Assembly: GCA_029721435.1 (NCBI GenBank) | Contig: CM056581.1 | Location: 66,353,712-66,417,711 of the forward strand | Length of the DNA stretch: 64,000 nt | DNA from: Gymnothorax reevesii | Taxonomy: Eukaryota; Chordata; Actinopteri; Anguilliformes; Muraenidae | Direction: 5' to 3' | Shown here: piece after piece, positions 62,878 through 64,000 of the stretch | Position numbering within the stretch: the first letter of the stretch is position 1 | How the letters are laid out: each line of letters opens with the position of its first letter | The notes under the pieces: generated by a model | Told to the model about the DNA's origin: nothing | Seen by the model: the letters and a program-made list of their open reading frames with translations, nothing else | Database searches by the model: none | Position numbers and translations under genes: made by a program

Positions 62878-64000
62878 TTATAAAAAGGGTTTGATGTCGA
62901 ACTCCTCATTCAGCCCGTATGGGGACATAGTATTGAGATAGTAGATGTAATATGTCTCTCGTTGTAAGAGTAGGCGCTCATGGTTGCCACCTCTTAGAGG
63001 CCTCTCAACCTTTTCAATCCCCATGTATCTCATGGTGCACACACTATGCCCTGCAGCAATGAAGTGCGCCGCGACGGGATTCCGAAAGTCACCGCATCTT
63101 ATATTGCTGCGGTGTTCAGATATGCGGGTGCGTAAGGCTCTATTGGTCTTGCCAACGTAGGCCAGTCCACATGGGCATTTAATCAAATACACAACATGCT
63201 GTGTATTACATGTGATGACACCACGAATATCCAAAGTTTTACCGCTGTGTGGATGTGTGTATGTTTTGCTCCTCTGTGTGTAGCCACATTGAGCGCATTT
63301 GCCGCATTTGTAGTTGCCGTCGGGTATGCTAAAAGACTTCTGTTTTCTAACAGGGGTGTGTGATCTAACTAGCATGTCCCTTAAATTCGGGGCTCGTCTA
63401 AAAACCATGGACGGAGGATCTGTAAATACATTTTTAAGTTTAGGGTCAGTTTCGACTACATGCCAATGTTTGCGTATGGTGTTCCCGAATTCTGAACCAA
63501 GTGGAGAGTATCTGGTAATGCACAATGTGGAGTTGCGCGTACGTTTTTGACCTGCGGGCTTGGGGGCTAAACATTGTTTTTGCGTAATATTGGCAAAACG
63601 CGCGCTTGCTGCGTCTATCCACTCCTTTTTATAACCCCTCTCGTGGAATCATTGTGCAAGATCAGAGGCTTGTGTGGCATATGTGTCATCGGTGCTGCAA
63701 ATTCTTCTTGCACGATGGAATTGGCTTATGGGGAGACTTCTAATAAGGTGGCTAGGATGGTAGCTGTCACCCCGAAGCAAAGTATTCCTATCTGTAGGTT
63801 TGCGGAATAAGTCTGTGTGCACCCTTGTGCCATCTCTGGTGATTAAAACATCCAGAAAGCTGATTCTTGTTGAATGGAAGTCCAGGGTAAAATTTAAATG
63901 ATCTTACACAGAGTTTAAGTATTGATGAAATCGTTTGAGAGACTCTTCATCGCCTTTCCACAATATGAACACATCATCTATGAAGCGTTGGTATAGTAAA
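62878..64000 (-). pseudogene. Penelope-like RT and GIY-YIG endonuclease, two stops
   Basis: From the right edge: YQRFIDDVFILWKGDEESL (RT palm with the Asp pair), TRISFLDVLI, DLFRKPTDRNTLLRGDSYHP, WIDAASARF, then PNLRDMLVRSHTPV, the linker CGKCAQCGY, and the endonuclease core HVVYLIKCPCGLAYVGKT with RTRISEHR and VAAHFIAAGH. A TAA at 63906-63904 and a TGA at 63651-63649 interrupt the frame. The endonuclease nicks target DNA to prime reverse transcription. Confidence 0.88.

Larger units (their letters stand above)
62501..64000 (-). mobile_element. Penelope-like retroelement, 3' part, running off the right edge
   Basis: A minus-strand element with RT C-terminal motifs, a cysteine-rich linker and a GIY-YIG endonuclease, followed by a 3' region that contains a hammerhead-like motif and TTTAATAAATCGG. 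This combination defines Penelope-like elements. The 3' limit is approximate. The RT start lies beyond base 64000. Confidence 0.85.

Noticed and set aside
1..64000. tRNA, rRNA or snRNA genes
   Set aside because: No cloverleaf with A and B boxes or other known RNA gene was recognised by eye; a covariance-model scan would be needed to exclude tRNA-derived SINEs.

Overview
The window is eukaryotic. It is the 5' two thirds of a vertebrate gene whose introns have been swollen by transposable elements. The mobile elements (several Tc1 families, Gmr1-like and ordinary Gypsy, BEL/Pao, a CR1-type LINE with an SGNH-type ORF1, Penelope-like elements, and the dispersed repeat that begins with CCATCCATTTTCTATACC) point to a ray-finned fish. 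The species cannot be named from the sequence.

Host gene: eight coding exons on the minus strand encode a V-ATPase accessory subunit S1 protein (ATP6AP1/Ac45). Exon 1 is at 60892-61013 (start codon, signal peptide), then 58657-58783, 56027-56101, 51160-51359, 39185-39225, 38310-38395, 30646-30905 and 17128-17178. All junctions are GT-AG and the phases fit (962 nt, 320 codons plus 2 nt). The C-terminal exons, with the expected membrane anchor, lie beyond base 1. A modest CpG-rich stretch sits just upstream of the start codon.

Layout: 1-17010 (intron 8) is a LINE split by a hAT element, which holds a Gypsy element, which holds a Tc1; an anonymous DNA element also breaks the LINE further on. 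17179-30645 (intron 7) has Tc1 remnants, helentron/Pearl-like repeats and a second stack: Tc1, then a Harbinger-like element, then a Gmr1-like Gypsy, then a Penelope fragment and a solo-LTR-like insert. 30906-38309 (intron 6) carries a minisatellite and a young, nearly complete Gmr1-like Gypsy. 39226-51159 (intron 4) is an old minisatellite cut by a Tc1 and by a BEL/Pao element. 51360-56026 (intron 3) has two Tc1 elements and two MITEs. 61014-64000 is the upstream flank, ending in a Penelope-like element that runs off the right edge.

No element looks able to move by itself: each coding region has at least one stop, frameshift, deletion or lost catalytic residue. Gyp3 (31366-37510) is the closest to intact; its two visible breaks are both in poly-T runs. 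Points most worth a second look are the integrase-before-reverse-transcriptase order in two Gypsy copies, hammerhead-ribozyme-like motifs in both Penelope remnants, a 146-bp tandem array loaded with AGGTCA half-sites, a group of microsatellite-plus-terminal-hairpin elements, and an intron 4 minisatellite that reaches the splice donor of exon 4.
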